DNA from: Kuschelorhynchus macadamiae
Taxonomy: Eukaryota; Arthropoda; Insecta; Coleoptera; Curculionidae
Reading direction: 5' to 3'
NCBI GenBank assembly: GCA_030620095.1
Contig: JAUTXW010001314.1
Location: 711,001 to 775,000 of the forward strand
DNA length: 64,000 nt
The number at the start of each line of letters is the position of its first letter. The first letter of the stretch is position 1. A program made the translations under genes and the position numbers. Under the pieces are notes generated by a model, which was not told where the DNA came from, searched no databases, and saw only the letters and a program-made list of their open reading frames with translations. Of the stretch, positions 45,001 to 53,279 are shown one piece after another.

Positions 45001-47083
45001 CTATCAACATAAAGGCAAATTGCATATTATATTTTTAATACTTTTTGGTATGTGTGCTAGGGTGAACCAATATAAAATAAAATGAACTGCTACATCTTAA
45101 AATGAAGAGATATGGATTCGCACAAAATATTTTCAAGTGGTTCTGTGGATAATTTAGATAGTAAGACATGCTGAAACTTCAAGAGGGAGCAAATAAAATT
45201 TATGAGGATTGTTGTTTTTATGCAAAATCAATATATTGGCCTTAACCCACAACTTCATAATTTCACTATGTAGGTATATATAATACAGTCTATATATACA
45301 TATAATTATTTGGCAATAACTTTATACAAATCCGAAACATTGTATTTATTTCATTTTTTTTTTTTTGGTTTATTTATTTATTTATTATTGTTATTCTTAT
45401 TTATTAATTTTTTATGTATATTGTATATAAAAAATAAATTATGTTCTTCAATATTTTCTTCCATAAAAAGATGGTTTTATTCCAAGAAATGGAATTTTAC
45501 TGAATACCTATTTAAACAATTTATTAGGCTGTCATTTTGTTTTGTCATACAGGATTCACGCTAAAAATTTACCAGTCCCTGTTCCACACTTGAGTGCAAA
45601 GTTTTAAATCAATTGAATAAGTAAGTAGTGTTTTGGCACTGAATTTTTAAATATTTTATTAAGCAACCATCTTCTTCTGCCACATAATGGTTTTATACAA
45701 AAAAATTAGCAGATTATTCCTATAACTTTTTAACTAACTTGTTTTTATGTGCAAATTTCGAAGTTCATCTGATAAGTATTTTCCTAACAATGATTGTTTT
45801 TGTCTTGTGAAGCCACCATTTTGTACCGTCATTTGGATGTTTACCAATAGTATATATAAGTATAGTATATATAAGTGGCAAAAAGAACATTTTTTTCAGG
45901 GTCATAATGACCCTGAAATGCAAATATCTGCAAAAATCTCAGAGGGTAATTTTTTTACAATTACAATACTTCCCTCTTACCAGGGAAGTAAAAAGTTCAT
46001 TTCTAGACATATTTATCATTTTAATCAATGTACATAATCTTAGCTACCATTCTTTTATACTATAATTACATTATGTATACAGATATAAATTCACCTAACT
46101 ACATGAAGCATCTATATGTGCATAAGTACTAAATGTGTATTAGTTTTAACTTACTTAGGATACAATACAAAAAAAAAACAAATGCTATAAGTCAGTTACA
46201 TGCAAATAGTTTTCAAACAAAAACCTTATACATTTCATTCTAAATCGCTTTTTGTTACTGTTGTTTTTAATATCACCTACTAAGAAAATTAAAATATTTT
46301 GGACCAATATGATAGTTTATAAAGCTTAGATTAAGATTATTAAGGCTAGAAGATAGCTGATGAAAATTAAGCACTTTAGAGTTAATCAGGAACAACCTGG
46401 TAATAATTAAGCTAAAACAATAAATCACAATGTTGATTAAAAGATGAAGTTGTGATTTATATTATATAGGGCGAAATCTGTCACGTTTTCATAACCACGC
46501 AAGATGCATTTAATATGTGAATGGTGCATAGGTTAACTTGTTAATAAAATGTTACCAAAACAAAACAAAAATAGGGCTATTCCAAAGATAAACTTAAAAA
46601 TAAATTACAACATGCACAAATTGTTATTAGATCAAACATTATAATTTTAAAATTATACAGTAACATACTTACAAGCACCATTATAGAAACAATATCGTTT
46701 AAAACTAGTTCAACTTCAGCTTCATTGCCCTCTTTAAAACAAGTGTCGCAGACTCCTATGATTTTGTGCAAGTCATCCTCAATACCTTTGGGAGATCTTT
46801 CCTCTGATATTTCAGCCCCCAAACTTTTTAAATAAGCTCGTAGTTCTTGTGTCTAAAGAAACATCAACGTATTGACCAAATAATTGCTATGGAACTTCAT
46901 CATATTTTTTACAGATAAAAAGAAACATACTGGATACATGGTTTCAAAGAGTTTCAACTAAACAGCAAAGAACAATAATTTATTTATAGGGTAAATTTAA
47001 ACCATGCGGCAAGTTACAAATATAATACAAATCGTTACCTGATCTTCTAAAGCAATATCAATGAATACCGGCGGTACTTGCAT
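29879..47083 (-). CDS. eIF3m: eIF3m, translation initiation factor eIF3 subunit M (whole gene span, 6 coding exons)
   Basis: Coding exons on the minus strand: 47083-47039, 46852-46673, 44921-44827, 44749-44531, 37324-36915 and 30096-29879. All introns are GT-AG and the phases join exactly to 388 aa, close to the fly protein. eIF3m is a PCI-domain subunit of eIF3, which recruits the 43S ribosomal complex to mRNA in the cytoplasm. Family landmarks: PVFIDIALEDQ start, GIEDDLHKIIGVCDTCFK, KLYRLLHEV, MIELLGTYT, DPNTFLLDPLLALKPV, SQGLNHDQNLRKMRLLSFMQ and the C-terminal SSTMHRTFGRSQWQQLRDLL. The PCI part spans about residues 180-345. The gene is stretched to about 17 kb by retrotransposons in introns 4 and 5. 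It lies downstream of its own promoter and upstream of Lobe, in the same orientation. Confidence 0.95.
30100..31017. other. eIF3m intron 5, distal part; nothing recognised
   Basis: AT-rich intron without coding signal. The short frame at 30451-30633 shows no motif. Confidence 0.45.
31018..31568 (-). mobile_element. I-type non-LTR element D, 3' part (interrupted by element B)
   Basis: The minus strand codes IGIKDNPLCECGQVEDLNHL and FFECP (31564 to about 31500), the CxC...H...C finger found at the end of I-clade ORF2, and stops at TAA near 31343. The remainder to about 31018 looks like its 3' UTR, but the exact end is uncertain. The upstream part of the same ORF is at 36273-36600, on the far side of element B. 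Reading across the insertion gives TKQHLF-P-IGIKDN with no missing residues. Confidence 0.75.
31913..33042 (-). pseudogene. Element B ORF2, C-terminal part (RT), broken
   Basis: Two frames, 33042-32422 and 32425-31913, joined by the position of a roughly 124-bp deletion relative to element A (junction near 32425). The first carries FSKVFERIVYNRI, QHGFRKGKSTESA, LSRAFDTL, AAQGSVLAPLIFL and FADNTSVIV (catalytic Asp to Asn). The second carries the conserved C-terminus YNTRHKNDL and FYERSPFYAC. Confidence 0.85.
33082..34614 (-). pseudogene. Element B ORF2, N-terminal part (full endonuclease and RT start)
   Basis: A 510-codon frame with the complete AP endonuclease: INVQSLPNKL, TETWVTDD, YRPPTGN, CGDLNIN, SSIDYM and SDHYL. 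The linker and RT block 1 (VPVFKKGSHH) follow. It stops at the 15-bp insertion described for element B. The 137 residues after SSKK are those deleted in element A. No ATG is obvious at the start, so ORF2 probably begins by overlap or reinitiation near the ORF1 stop. Confidence 0.85.
34647..36245 (-). CDS. Element B ORF1: coiled coil plus alpha/beta domain
   Basis: I take the first Met inside the element (36245-36243, MDKLLIEIKEK) because the codons before it cross the insertion boundary. That gives about 532 aa. Residues about 1-230 form a long charged coiled coil (EEKYVKEIETCKRVL, NKDLQLQDIDTLRKEQEKLV). Then RPQVLILGGINDYNYGKIF, IIICHAANARQG, NLILVSPLYIPG and GKWHLIRYIYENI suggest an SGNH/esterase-like fold, as known in ORF1 of CR1-like elements. 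The usual GDS serine is not seen (GGIND instead). The C-terminus has three SSANAT repeats. The frame is intact. Confidence 0.75.
   Translation of the reverse strand: MDKLLIEIKEKDEHMRRHRRTTQDFTDAVMIEEEKYVKEIETCKRVLSDRDKEIVTLLHNKDLQLQDIDTLRKEQEKLVQRCKQLEMDVKNKQISIDKLNVENGNFLKDLKETKHRLTEAGQGKNNEISKEYVPVNRMSELEKQIMELHEKLKDQSEKRIVERKFYCDDTEKYKENLAQLERKLGRVNVVNESLKKSLERVETENRNLKIECTKSLRCEVTNDPQNKTKPKSKYNQNIRPQVLILGGINDYNYGKIFKTISGGSFDTNCQNSDSDSLEVVTKQHEKLTKHFNKTDFKIIICHAANARQGKNVTLEVIRRILNMSKHTNLILVSPLYIPGKPVLNKFIAQEIQLINDHVKSINGITYVNSNDLMRPYHADGEGNINARGKWHLIRYIYENIIQNSMETYREIANCPAQSAEDSQALHLSTAENTEYAINHTSTNLQRSRERTTKATQTYMVSENILTSSANATSSANATSSANAKDGQNQSFKLINKSAGNNVQVTSAQKSPEKSNFLYPRLSQLNLEMTTHN
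36273..36605 (-). mobile_element. I-type non-LTR element D, RNase H part
   Basis: The minus strand reads WIPGHCEIHGNMQADKLANI (about 36575-36515), the end of an RNase H domain. The frame continues with a TGA where a Trp would fit. After a frameshift it reads RHITTGHCLTKQHLF up to the insertion point of element B at 36273. It is an older, decayed copy of the I group, and its 5' part is missing beyond about 36605. Confidence 0.7.
36915..37324 (-). CDS. eIF3m: eIF3m exon 5 (residues 180-317)
   Basis: Acceptor TTTCAG at 37326-37325, donor GTGAGC from 36914. It carries the core of the PCI domain: KVMIELLGTYT, DPNTFLLDPLLALKPV, LIHDLLNIFVSENL, SQGLNHDQNLRKMRLLSFMQ and IEQELQIKGQEVEAFIIE. It is the largest exon of the gene. 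Confidence 0.95.
37420..37640 (+). repeat. Copy of the dispersed repeat family seen at 1.0-1.7 kb
   Basis: It contains CCTAATAAAATATTTAAAA, then ACTACTAGTCCAATAAGTTG, then AAGTGTGAAATAGG and GAACTGGTAAAATTGTGTCA. The same order of blocks occurs near 1170-1330 and, inverted, near 45.58-45.80 kb. It sits in eIF3m intron 4, next to the 3' end of element C. Confidence 0.5.
37931..39793 (-). pseudogene. Element C ORF2, reverse transcriptase (620-aa frame)
   Basis: Open RT frame: LVPIFKKGKPHEVSNYRPVS, FGFRPSRST-like YGFRPSRSTEMA, LSKAFDTIDHQLLM, RQGVPQGSILGPILFLLYAN and catalytic YADDSSVML. Then IKFLGVIIDPTLSWEVH and a tail with RNRHGLSVPSHNLTFFERGP. The catalytic Asp pair is intact. The element is dead only because ORF1 and the endonuclease are frameshifted. 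Confidence 0.85.
39866..40787 (-). pseudogene. Element C ORF2, endonuclease part, frameshifted
   Basis: Two overlapping frames, 40787-40602 (FHLNIQSVNKKHLELEVVL, ISEHWL) and 40663-39866 (RGGGTAIY, IYRSPNGD, GGDFNINFA, SQIDNIFS, ISDHYGQ). Together they show all the usual AP-endonuclease blocks, including the SDH motif. A frameshift near 40630 separates them, and another separates them from the RT. Confidence 0.8.
40841..41623 (-). pseudogene. Element C ORF1, C-terminal part
   Basis: A 260-codon frame with a basic low-complexity middle (QSRKQKRQNRQENDSKKSDG) and a C-terminal domain (KIWLFLSKIKEGVTEEVVKN, VKQCQPKK, FWPRGTAYERFNF) that looks like a small RNA-binding fold of retroelement ORF1 proteins. 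It is separated from the N-terminal finger by a frameshift. Confidence 0.65.
41695..42045 (-). pseudogene. Element C ORF1, N-terminal PHD-like finger
   Basis: Starts MATSEDQNN. Cys and His residues follow in a PHD-like order (FFECCKTRPC, VCIECGKFFHRSC, then LLCCKQK), and a short coiled coil comes after them (EQGAEITRLLTKINLIEREN). PHD fingers in ORF1 are known from CR1-like elements. The frame ends at a frameshift near 41695. Confidence 0.7.
42740..43230 (-). mobile_element. Non-LTR element E, 5'-truncated RT tail
   Basis: A 168-codon frame ending at 42747 codes ITIWSPFYKTHVKRIECI, QRLQLLYIDSLETRRIYL, NKIDCPVLLT and DIGRKNVMNRIM. These blocks belong to the C-terminal end of CR1/jockey-type RTs (the VVWSP...RIE...L..R motif). 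Nothing of the catalytic domain is left. Its 3' UTR probably runs down to about 42440. Confidence 0.7.
43260..44530. other. eIF3m intron 4, proximal part, with a tandem duplication
   Basis: AT-rich, no gene. It holds a 95-bp tandem duplication: the block starting AACTATAACAACTACAAACA begins at 43886 and again at 43981, and both copies run through ACCTTTTGAAACATTCCATT to ATTTTGAAAT. The copies differ at only a few positions, so the duplication is fairly recent. Confidence 0.65.
44531..44749 (-). CDS. eIF3m: eIF3m exon 4 (residues 107-180)
   Basis: Acceptor TTCCAG at 44751-44750, donor GTTAGT from 44530. Phase 2 in and out. It encodes LWLLYQSLDERSPMRYPVYF, LLQIAKQTDQIKSIF and LSNEELQKLYRLLHEVLI, all eIF3m landmarks (helical repeats ahead of the PCI domain). 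Confidence 0.95.
44827..44921 (-). CDS. eIF3m: eIF3m exon 3 (residues 76-107)
   Basis: Acceptor TTTTAG at 44923-44922, donor GTGAGT from 44826. Phase 0 in, phase 2 out. It encodes VSPERAENIILAFCEKLTKA and KLGEVCLRA, matching the helix after the VSIM segment in eIF3m proteins. Confidence 0.92.
44924..46672. other. eIF3m intron 2 with dispersed repeats
   Basis: No gene. An inverted copy of the dispersed repeat lies at about 45580-45800. A perfect hairpin TCAGGGTCA-TAA-TGACCCTGA occurs at 45898-45918 and is followed by a stretch ending ACTTCCCTC. This resembles sequence at about 58380-58440, so it is probably part of another repeat. Confidence 0.5.
45580..45800 (-). repeat. Inverted copy of the dispersed repeat family
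   Basis: Read on the minus strand it has, in order, AAGATGGTTGCTTAATAAAA, TATTTAAAAATTCAGTGCC, ACTACTTACTTATTCAATTG and CTCAAGTGTGGAACAGGGAC, then TGGTAAATTTT. It aligns block by block with the copies at 1.0-1.7 kb and 37.42-37.64 kb. Confidence 0.5.
46673..46852 (-). CDS. eIF3m: eIF3m exon 2 (residues 16-75)
   Basis: Acceptor CTTTAG at 46854-46853, donor GTAAGT from 46672. 60 codons, phase 0 on both sides. It encodes TQELRAYLKSLGAEISEERS, PKGIEDDLHKIIGVCDTCFK and LVLNDIVSIMV. Confidence 0.95.
47039..47083 (-). CDS. eIF3m: eIF3m exon 1 (residues 1-15)
   Basis: ATG at 47083-47081, donor GTAACG from 47038. It encodes MQVPPVFIDIALEDQ, which matches the conserved N-terminus (PVFID...L..Q) of insect eIF3m. 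Confidence 0.93.
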
Positions 47084-47330
47084 TTTGGTAAGTTAAAGAA
47101 CTTGCCGATTTCCGCAGTTATTTGAATTTTTTTCGAGGAAAAAGAACTTCAATGGAAGTAAAAAGGAAACTAGAAAACTTCCTTCAACTCCACAACCTCA
47201 AGAGTTTGACATTAACAACTTTGACGTTGACGTTACCTTTGACACTCTCGCGGTCGGTTCACAGCTGTTTAACATTAGAGATGTGATTAACAGCCACTTT
47301 TATGCTGCCGGTATACCTGTGACAGCGACC
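47084..47330 (-). promoter_or_regulatory. Putative eIF3m 5' UTR and promoter
   Basis: The sequence immediately upstream of the start is less AT-rich than its surroundings, with a TTGACGTTGACGTTACC stretch near 47220 and CTCGCGGTCGG near 47247. No TATA box is obvious. A promoter is expected here by position only. Confidence 0.35.
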
Positions 47331-49635
47331 AAACGATCACTGGTAACTTATCACCGGCTCAAGTCGCTGTTTAAAATAGCTATTAGCAGACACGTCGCTG
47401 TACGTCAGTCCATTGCTGCGTTATTTATTATTTTAAAGAAAGTAACATCATTCATTATGAGATTTTGGTAGTACTGGATGATAATATGGTGATTGAATGA
47501 TGAATGTTTTTTAATATAGTAAAATTATGTATTTATGTTTAAAATAAAAATATGATTTAAGGAAAAAGAAAATTTAATATTTATATAAATGTAACGAAAT
47601 GTAATTTCTTTAAATTACGTTTAAAAAAACAAATATCTAACTTTAGCAAAGTACGAATAAAACAAAAATTAAAAATATAGTTTATATATTTTGTGTTCTT
47701 TTAAGCTATAAACTTGGGGTGAGCGATCCCGTGATTTTTCGGTAACATCGTTATCAGTTACCGTGATTACTTAATCGCCGTTCTTTTAAACAGTGACCGT
47801 GATCACAGTTTGTCTAATATCAAAATACCATTATTATTGCAAAGATGGCGGCGACTTTCTAGTAACTGACTATTAAATCACCGTTACTTTTAACCACGGC
47901 GACGCGACATTCTGTTAATGTTGTATTAAAATAATTTTATTGTTACCAAAAAAAGATTTTTTTGTTTCTACTATGGAGAATACCTCTGAAATTCTATGAT
48001 CGCTCTCGATTTTGACGTGTCAAATGAACCTCATATTGATACGTAAGTTTTTTTTGATGACCATTTTGTAGATTTACAAAAATATATATATACCTACATT
48101 TTTATTATTATTGATTTTTTACATAGAGTATTAGAATTAACAAATTCTGAATAATAAGTTGTGTTTTTATATATTTTTTTATATTTAAATGTTTGAAATA
48201 AATTTATGAAATCTACTGATATTTTTGTCAATTTCCTGATTTTTTTTTGTGAAGGAATCTACTGCTAAGGTAACAATCCATCTGAAATTCTGTAAACTAC
48301 AGTAGTGCAGTGCAGACCACGGTTGGCAAGACGTATCGGGCCTAATCGACTGCTGATTGCACCGTTCTTCGGTCGCCGTCGCCAGTACAATAATTGAGTA
48401 TTGATTATTTGAAAGCCTGAAAAAATAAAATCAAGGTTTAACGATCGCCGCTACTTTAGGATCCCGGTCACATTTTTGAAATCAGGGTGATGAAATTAAA
48501 ACCTCTACTAAAATCTCATAAAAAAAGACTTAAAGATATATTAAATACTAATTTAAGAAATCTTTAAGCGCTATAAAAAAGTTACTTGAACACACAAATC
48601 ACGAGATTTAGACCAACTTCTACACGTGTAACAAACAAAACTTAAATTCTAACCTAGTACAAATAAAAGAAAATAAAAATATATTTTCTACTGCTTTAAG
48701 ATTTAACATCGTAGTTTAAGTTTTTATTACAAAAATCAAAAGAAGAAAACAAGAAAAAACAAGCAACAAATAAAACTAGAACTCTAGCCCGCCGGAATCT
48801 GACGTTGCCACAGTTCTTTTCCTTGTACAACAGAACCGTTTTTTAATTTATTGTTTTATTATTTAGTATGGCTTTAATGATAGTTTTGTCGACGAACCTG
48901 ATGTTAACGGGACATATCTATCTAACAGTTGTAACGAAGTTACTAAATTTTTGGGGAAAGTATGCATCGTACGTCGTTTTAAAAACCATATCTTTTTTAT
49001 TAATTGTAGTAAAAAATATGTTTCTTTCAGGTAATTAATCAGTAAAATACGCCCCTTAATTATACATGAAAAACACATTGCGCAGCGTGCGAAAAATCCC
49101 GTGAATTTGCTCGGGAATAATTTAAAATACGGCGCTAACCAAGGACATGGAAATAACATAGACCCAGTTGTTTACATTTTGGAGAAATCCAACATTAACC
49201 CTGGTTTGCCAAACCGTTACTGTGGCCAGATTATATTATATACACTATTGTCTAAATAAACAAGGAATTCCAGAAATTCCCAGTATAAATTTCCTTATAG
49301 AATATTTTAAAACTGATAATTAAATAGCTTATTATAAATACTCAAACCGAATCTGTTTTAAATGTAATTTAAATCTTCTGCAATTATTATTCCTTATTTC
49401 AAGAAATAAAGCCCAGAATTATGGGCAACGTCGGAATTCTACCTTTTTCGAGTATACTACAGATTTCTTTCGGGATCATTCGGAAGACGCCGAAGACGGC
49501 CGTAGTCATTCATGATTTCGACCTATTTAATGCGCGGTGTTGTAATTGTTCTAGTTGGTGAAAAAAAAGTGTTTTTCAGAAATCCAAATGTTTTGTGTGG
49601 CTATTTTCAAGAATCTGTTTAAAAACCTTAAGAAA
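47331..49635. other. Intergenic region with an unclassified repeat
   Basis: No convincing gene. From about 47715 to 47910, short related words recur (GATCCCGTGATTTTTCGGTAA, GTTACCGTGATTAC, GTGACCGTGATCAC, TCACCGTTACTTTTAACCACG), which looks like a small non-autonomous transposon or SINE. GATCGCCGCTACTTTAGGATC with CCCGGTCAC near 48445-48475 may be its other end. The segment at 48868-48905 resembles 26815-26855. Confidence 0.4.
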
Positions 49636-49700
49636 ATGGTGCGAACTTGTTTTATTTGCAGAAAAAGAAACGATTTAAACCCAGAAGTTTGTTTTCGAAG
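49636..49700 (+). CDS. Possible first exon of a THAP-type zinc-finger gene
   Basis: ATG in good context (AGAAAATGG) followed by 21 codons, MVRTCFICRKRNDLNPEVCF plus R, and a donor GTAAGT at 49701. CxxC near the N-terminus and an intron right after the position that corresponds to 'FHR-FP' fit a THAP finger. The FP, the tryptophan and the C-x2-H half would have to be on a later exon, which I could not find. It could also be chance. Confidence 0.35.
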
Positions 49701-49702
49701 GT

Positions 49703-51053
49703 AAGTTAGGTTAAGTCATACCAGTGCTGTAGTTGAAGGGTAAAATCACCGTCTAATAGCGTTCTTATATTTGCAAATGAAGTATTGTTTTTGTATTGCA
49801 CATTTCCGTTGGGCTTGAATTAATTTTTTATAACTTCAACTTATCTATAAAGTCGAAGACATTGATGATAAACGGAGTACAGCGTTTTGCTAATTTATAT
49901 ATTTGTGAAAAGTCTCAAATATTCCTCTAAAATGTATCAAACCACCTTTTTTGAGGGGTTAATAAACAACATAAATATACTATTTGTTAAAGCATAGGTA
50001 CTAAATTTTAATTGAGAAAGCTGTAAGACCCACTATTTTATGTTGTCATTAATTACTCCACGATGGTTTGCATTTTGGATGAAATTTTCAAGGAATATTT
50101 AGGGTAGTTGGAGTTCTCAAATAGCAAGCATATACAAAAAATGAAAATAGCGCAATAGCGTTACTTTTCAATTTTTCATTTACTGTAGATTTTCTTTAAT
50201 GAATTTGAAATGCTTTAATTTATTGCCTAAAAATCTGGTTTTTAAAAACAAGTAATCAGAAAAGTAAATAAATATCATCCTGAGGTACATTATCCCAACT
50301 AGGGAAAATCTGTTTTTATCAGGTGATTTCGGTAATATAAATAATAATATAATATATTATAATGAATGTTAAAAATATTAAACATCTTGGCACAAAATAT
50401 TTATATTGTCAATAAGTGAAATGTATAGGGGGGAAGGTGGATGGTGGGGAAAAAAGGGGGTAAATTGAAGGATAAATACTGTAAAGATATTGTTTTTCAT
50501 AATATGGTTTTTGTGGTTTTTAGGGACACGAAGTTCAATTTTGTATTCATATTAATATTGGGCCATGTTTATTGCTGATTTTCTGTGAATATGAATAGAT
50601 CCAATACATGTAAAGGTGGTGCATTTTTATATAATATTACTTGCCGCGAGCCTGACAAACTTTTAAAAGTAGTGGACCCAAATTTTTACCTAACCTCGCG
50701 TAAATGGAACTAAAATGTATTGGAAAAAGAGTGAAATCAAAATGTTTTGAAAAACAAACCCGATTTCAAAAAATAGGTTGCATTAAAAAGTGATAAATTA
50801 TATTTTATTACATATTTCCTATGAAGTCGGTGATAAGCTGATAAAGAAAGGTATTAAATAAGCATTATACTCTTGGTATATACATCAAAACACAAAGTGG
50901 GTCCATGTAACAAAATAGTTTTATCTTCATCTTTAGTAACAATAGTAATAAGAACTCACCCTGTTATTGGTTGTATTTTGTCTTGGAAATGCTTGTTTTT
51001 TAATGACTAAGCTTATTGCTAATAATAAATATTGCCACATGAACCATAAATAT
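49703..51053. other. Gene-poor stretch
   Basis: AT-rich sequence with no motif-bearing frame. If the exon at 49636-49700 is real, this is its intron. Confidence 0.4.
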
Positions 51054-52242
51054 GTCTTTTGCAGGCACGTAGCCAGGATTTCAGTTCTAGAGGGATCCAA
51101 CCCTGTCAAAACCAATTCAATGACAAAAAAATTAATAAGAAGAATGCTTTTTTTCACTTGTTGCTAGTCCCCCTGCAAGTACAACAAAATATGAAAAAAA
51201 GTTGTAAAAAACTAGTTATTTGCCAATATCTATTAAAACATTATTTTTGCAGGTAGAGCATTTATGAAAATGTAAAAAATTATAGGTATATCTTGAGCAA
51301 ATAGGATATTGGCGACTTTTGCTTAATATTTTTAGGTTTTATATATTTAATAGTATTTTAATAAATAAGCTAAGTCACTTTGTTAATATCGAGGTTAATG
51401 TGGTGTTATCTTCCATAGAGGGTCTGGAACCATATTGCTACATTAAAAATCTGGATTTCTTTAATCATAAATGTATTCACCTTTTTTTTAGTACTTTCTC
51501 GAAATTCTAAAACTACTTTTAATGAGCGTTTGCCTAAAAGTTTTTCTTTTTTTGAGAATTCTAAATATTCCTCACTGTCAAAATCGAATATTTTTTGGAG
51601 GTAATTTTTTTCAATTCCCAAAGGTAAATTCAATAATTTTCTTATTCCTTAAATCGTGTTTTGTATACGTAAAGATAAGAACTTCAAAATTGTGTGAAAA
51701 TGGATCACGAAGAGAAATTTTCAGCAGCTACCATATATTCTAAGTTTAATAATAATAATTTTTGTCGGAATTATCATAAATTTGGTCTCGGCACGCAGTC
51801 GCAATTTTGCTTATGACAGGAGATTTTTGTGGAAGAAAAATGAAATTTATTTTCCTATCGATTTATGTTAGAAACTGTCGTACTTACGAAAAAATCATTA
51901 GGTGCGTCTTTGTTTAGGGTAGCCTTTCTTAATTTTTTACATTTACATATTTGCGAAACTTCTTTGCAATCGCAGAATGTCTAACAGTGTAAACTTGGGC
52001 TTGTTAAAAAACCCGTCAAAAATTTAGAATTTCAAAAAAGAGCCTGCTCCCTAATTTTCCTGAGCTTCGAGTTAAAAAAATAGCTGTAGTAAGCAGGGCC
52101 AATACGGAACTGCTATCAGCAGTTATTGGAATTCTACTTTCGTAGGTTAAATTATGTAAAAACTCATAAATATTTTTTGGGTTGGGGGCGGCGGGGGGGG
52201 GGGGCCCGGACCCCCCCCCTAGACTACGTGCCTGGTCTTTTG
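51054..52242 (+). mobile_element. hAT-type non-autonomous element (MITE) with 8-bp target duplication
   Basis: The element 51062-52234 (1173 bp) starts CAGGCACGTAG and ends CTACGTGCCTG, an 11-bp perfect terminal inverted repeat. It is flanked by GTCTTTTG on both sides (51054-51061 and 52235-52242). An 8-bp duplication and CAG-type ends are hallmarks of the hAT superfamily. There is no transposase frame inside. Near the right end are runs of G and then C (about 52181-52219) that would fold into a very stable hairpin. Confidence 0.8.
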
Positions 52243-52295
52243 TCACAGATAATTATTGATACAATTATATTAAATCAGTTTGTTGCTAACCTAAA

Positions 52296-52298
<3 letters not shown>

Positions 52299-52341
<43 letters not shown>
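52299..52341. repeat. TA dinucleotide microsatellite
   Basis: Uninterrupted AT/TA run of about 42 bp just downstream of the hAT-type element. Confidence 0.9.
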
Positions 52342-52343
<2 letters not shown>

Positions 52344-52524
52344 GAAATATTAAATTAATATGATGTTACTTTTGTTTTGTCGATAATAATAGTTGTTTGT
52401 TATTATATCAAACTGTTTATAAATAAATTATACCAAACTTTTAAACTTTGTTTTATTTTTATAAACCTTGTTATTTAAATTTGTATAAAAAAAAATTAAG
52501 TTTCAAATATGCTGTAACATATTA

Positions 52525-52980
52525 TACAGGGTGCTTCAGAATCATCAAAAAGTTTCGATGATTTTATTTTTTAACATCTTGCATTTTAATGCATTTATTT
52601 ACTTTTTTTATTATTGATTTGTTGATAAAAGTTGGTGGTTCAAAAAAAATATTTTTGATAGTAATAAACTTTAGATCAGGATGTTCAAAAAAGTGGATTT
52701 CACTAACAATTTCAAAAAAATAAAATTTTTCTGACAGTAGTTTTATAAAAAATCGTAAATATAAACTGAGTAAAATTTTTTAAATTATAGTTATGGAGAT
52801 ATTTAAGGTCAAACAGCAAAAAAACATTTTTCTATTTAAATCTTTCCTTAGCTATTACTAATATGACATAACTAATACTAAACCTTTATTTACGATTTTT
52901 TACGGCCGCGGCAGTCACAAAAATTTTAATTTTTGAAATACAATTTTTCGTATTTTTTGAATGCCCTGTATATCTGACTT
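52525..52980. mobile_element. Small TA-flanked MITE
   Basis: The unit 52527-52978 (452 bp) begins CAGGGTGCTTCAGAATC and, read from the other end, begins CAGGGCATTCAAAAAAT. It is flanked by TA on both sides (52525-52526, 52979-52980). The TA duplication and CAGGG-type ends suggest a Tc1/mariner-like non-autonomous element. The inverted repeats are imperfect. Confidence 0.55.
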
Positions 52981-53279
52981 AAAGTTGAATATTGTGAAAA
53001 CTATTTTTTCGACAAAGACACAAGTTTTATCAAGAAGAAAGTTTTTCAAGAAATTGATAATAAAAAAGTTTCCCATTCAGTGCAGACTTTTCCACGACAT
53101 AATATCTAAATTAATTGTTTTCAAGTGATTATTAAAACTCTCACTTTTACAATGTGAAGTCGTTCCTGTTCATCTTAGAACAAAAAAACTGCCGTATCCA
53201 CCAAACTAATATTTGGGCTCAAAAAAATATAGCAAATAATACATTATCTCAAAAATAGCTACGCCACTGGTAAGCCTCG
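52981..53279. other. Intergenic, nothing recognised
   Basis: AT-rich. It ends with GCTACGCCACTGG near 53259, a phrase often found at ends of insect repeats, just before composition changes. Confidence 0.4.

Noticed and set aside
47283..47471. 62-aa plus-strand frame upstream of eIF3m
   Set aside because: No motif. It overlaps the presumed promoter region and is probably chance.
52016..52353. Frames with Gly/Pro runs on both strands
   Set aside because: They are translations of the G/C runs and TA microsatellite of a MITE region.
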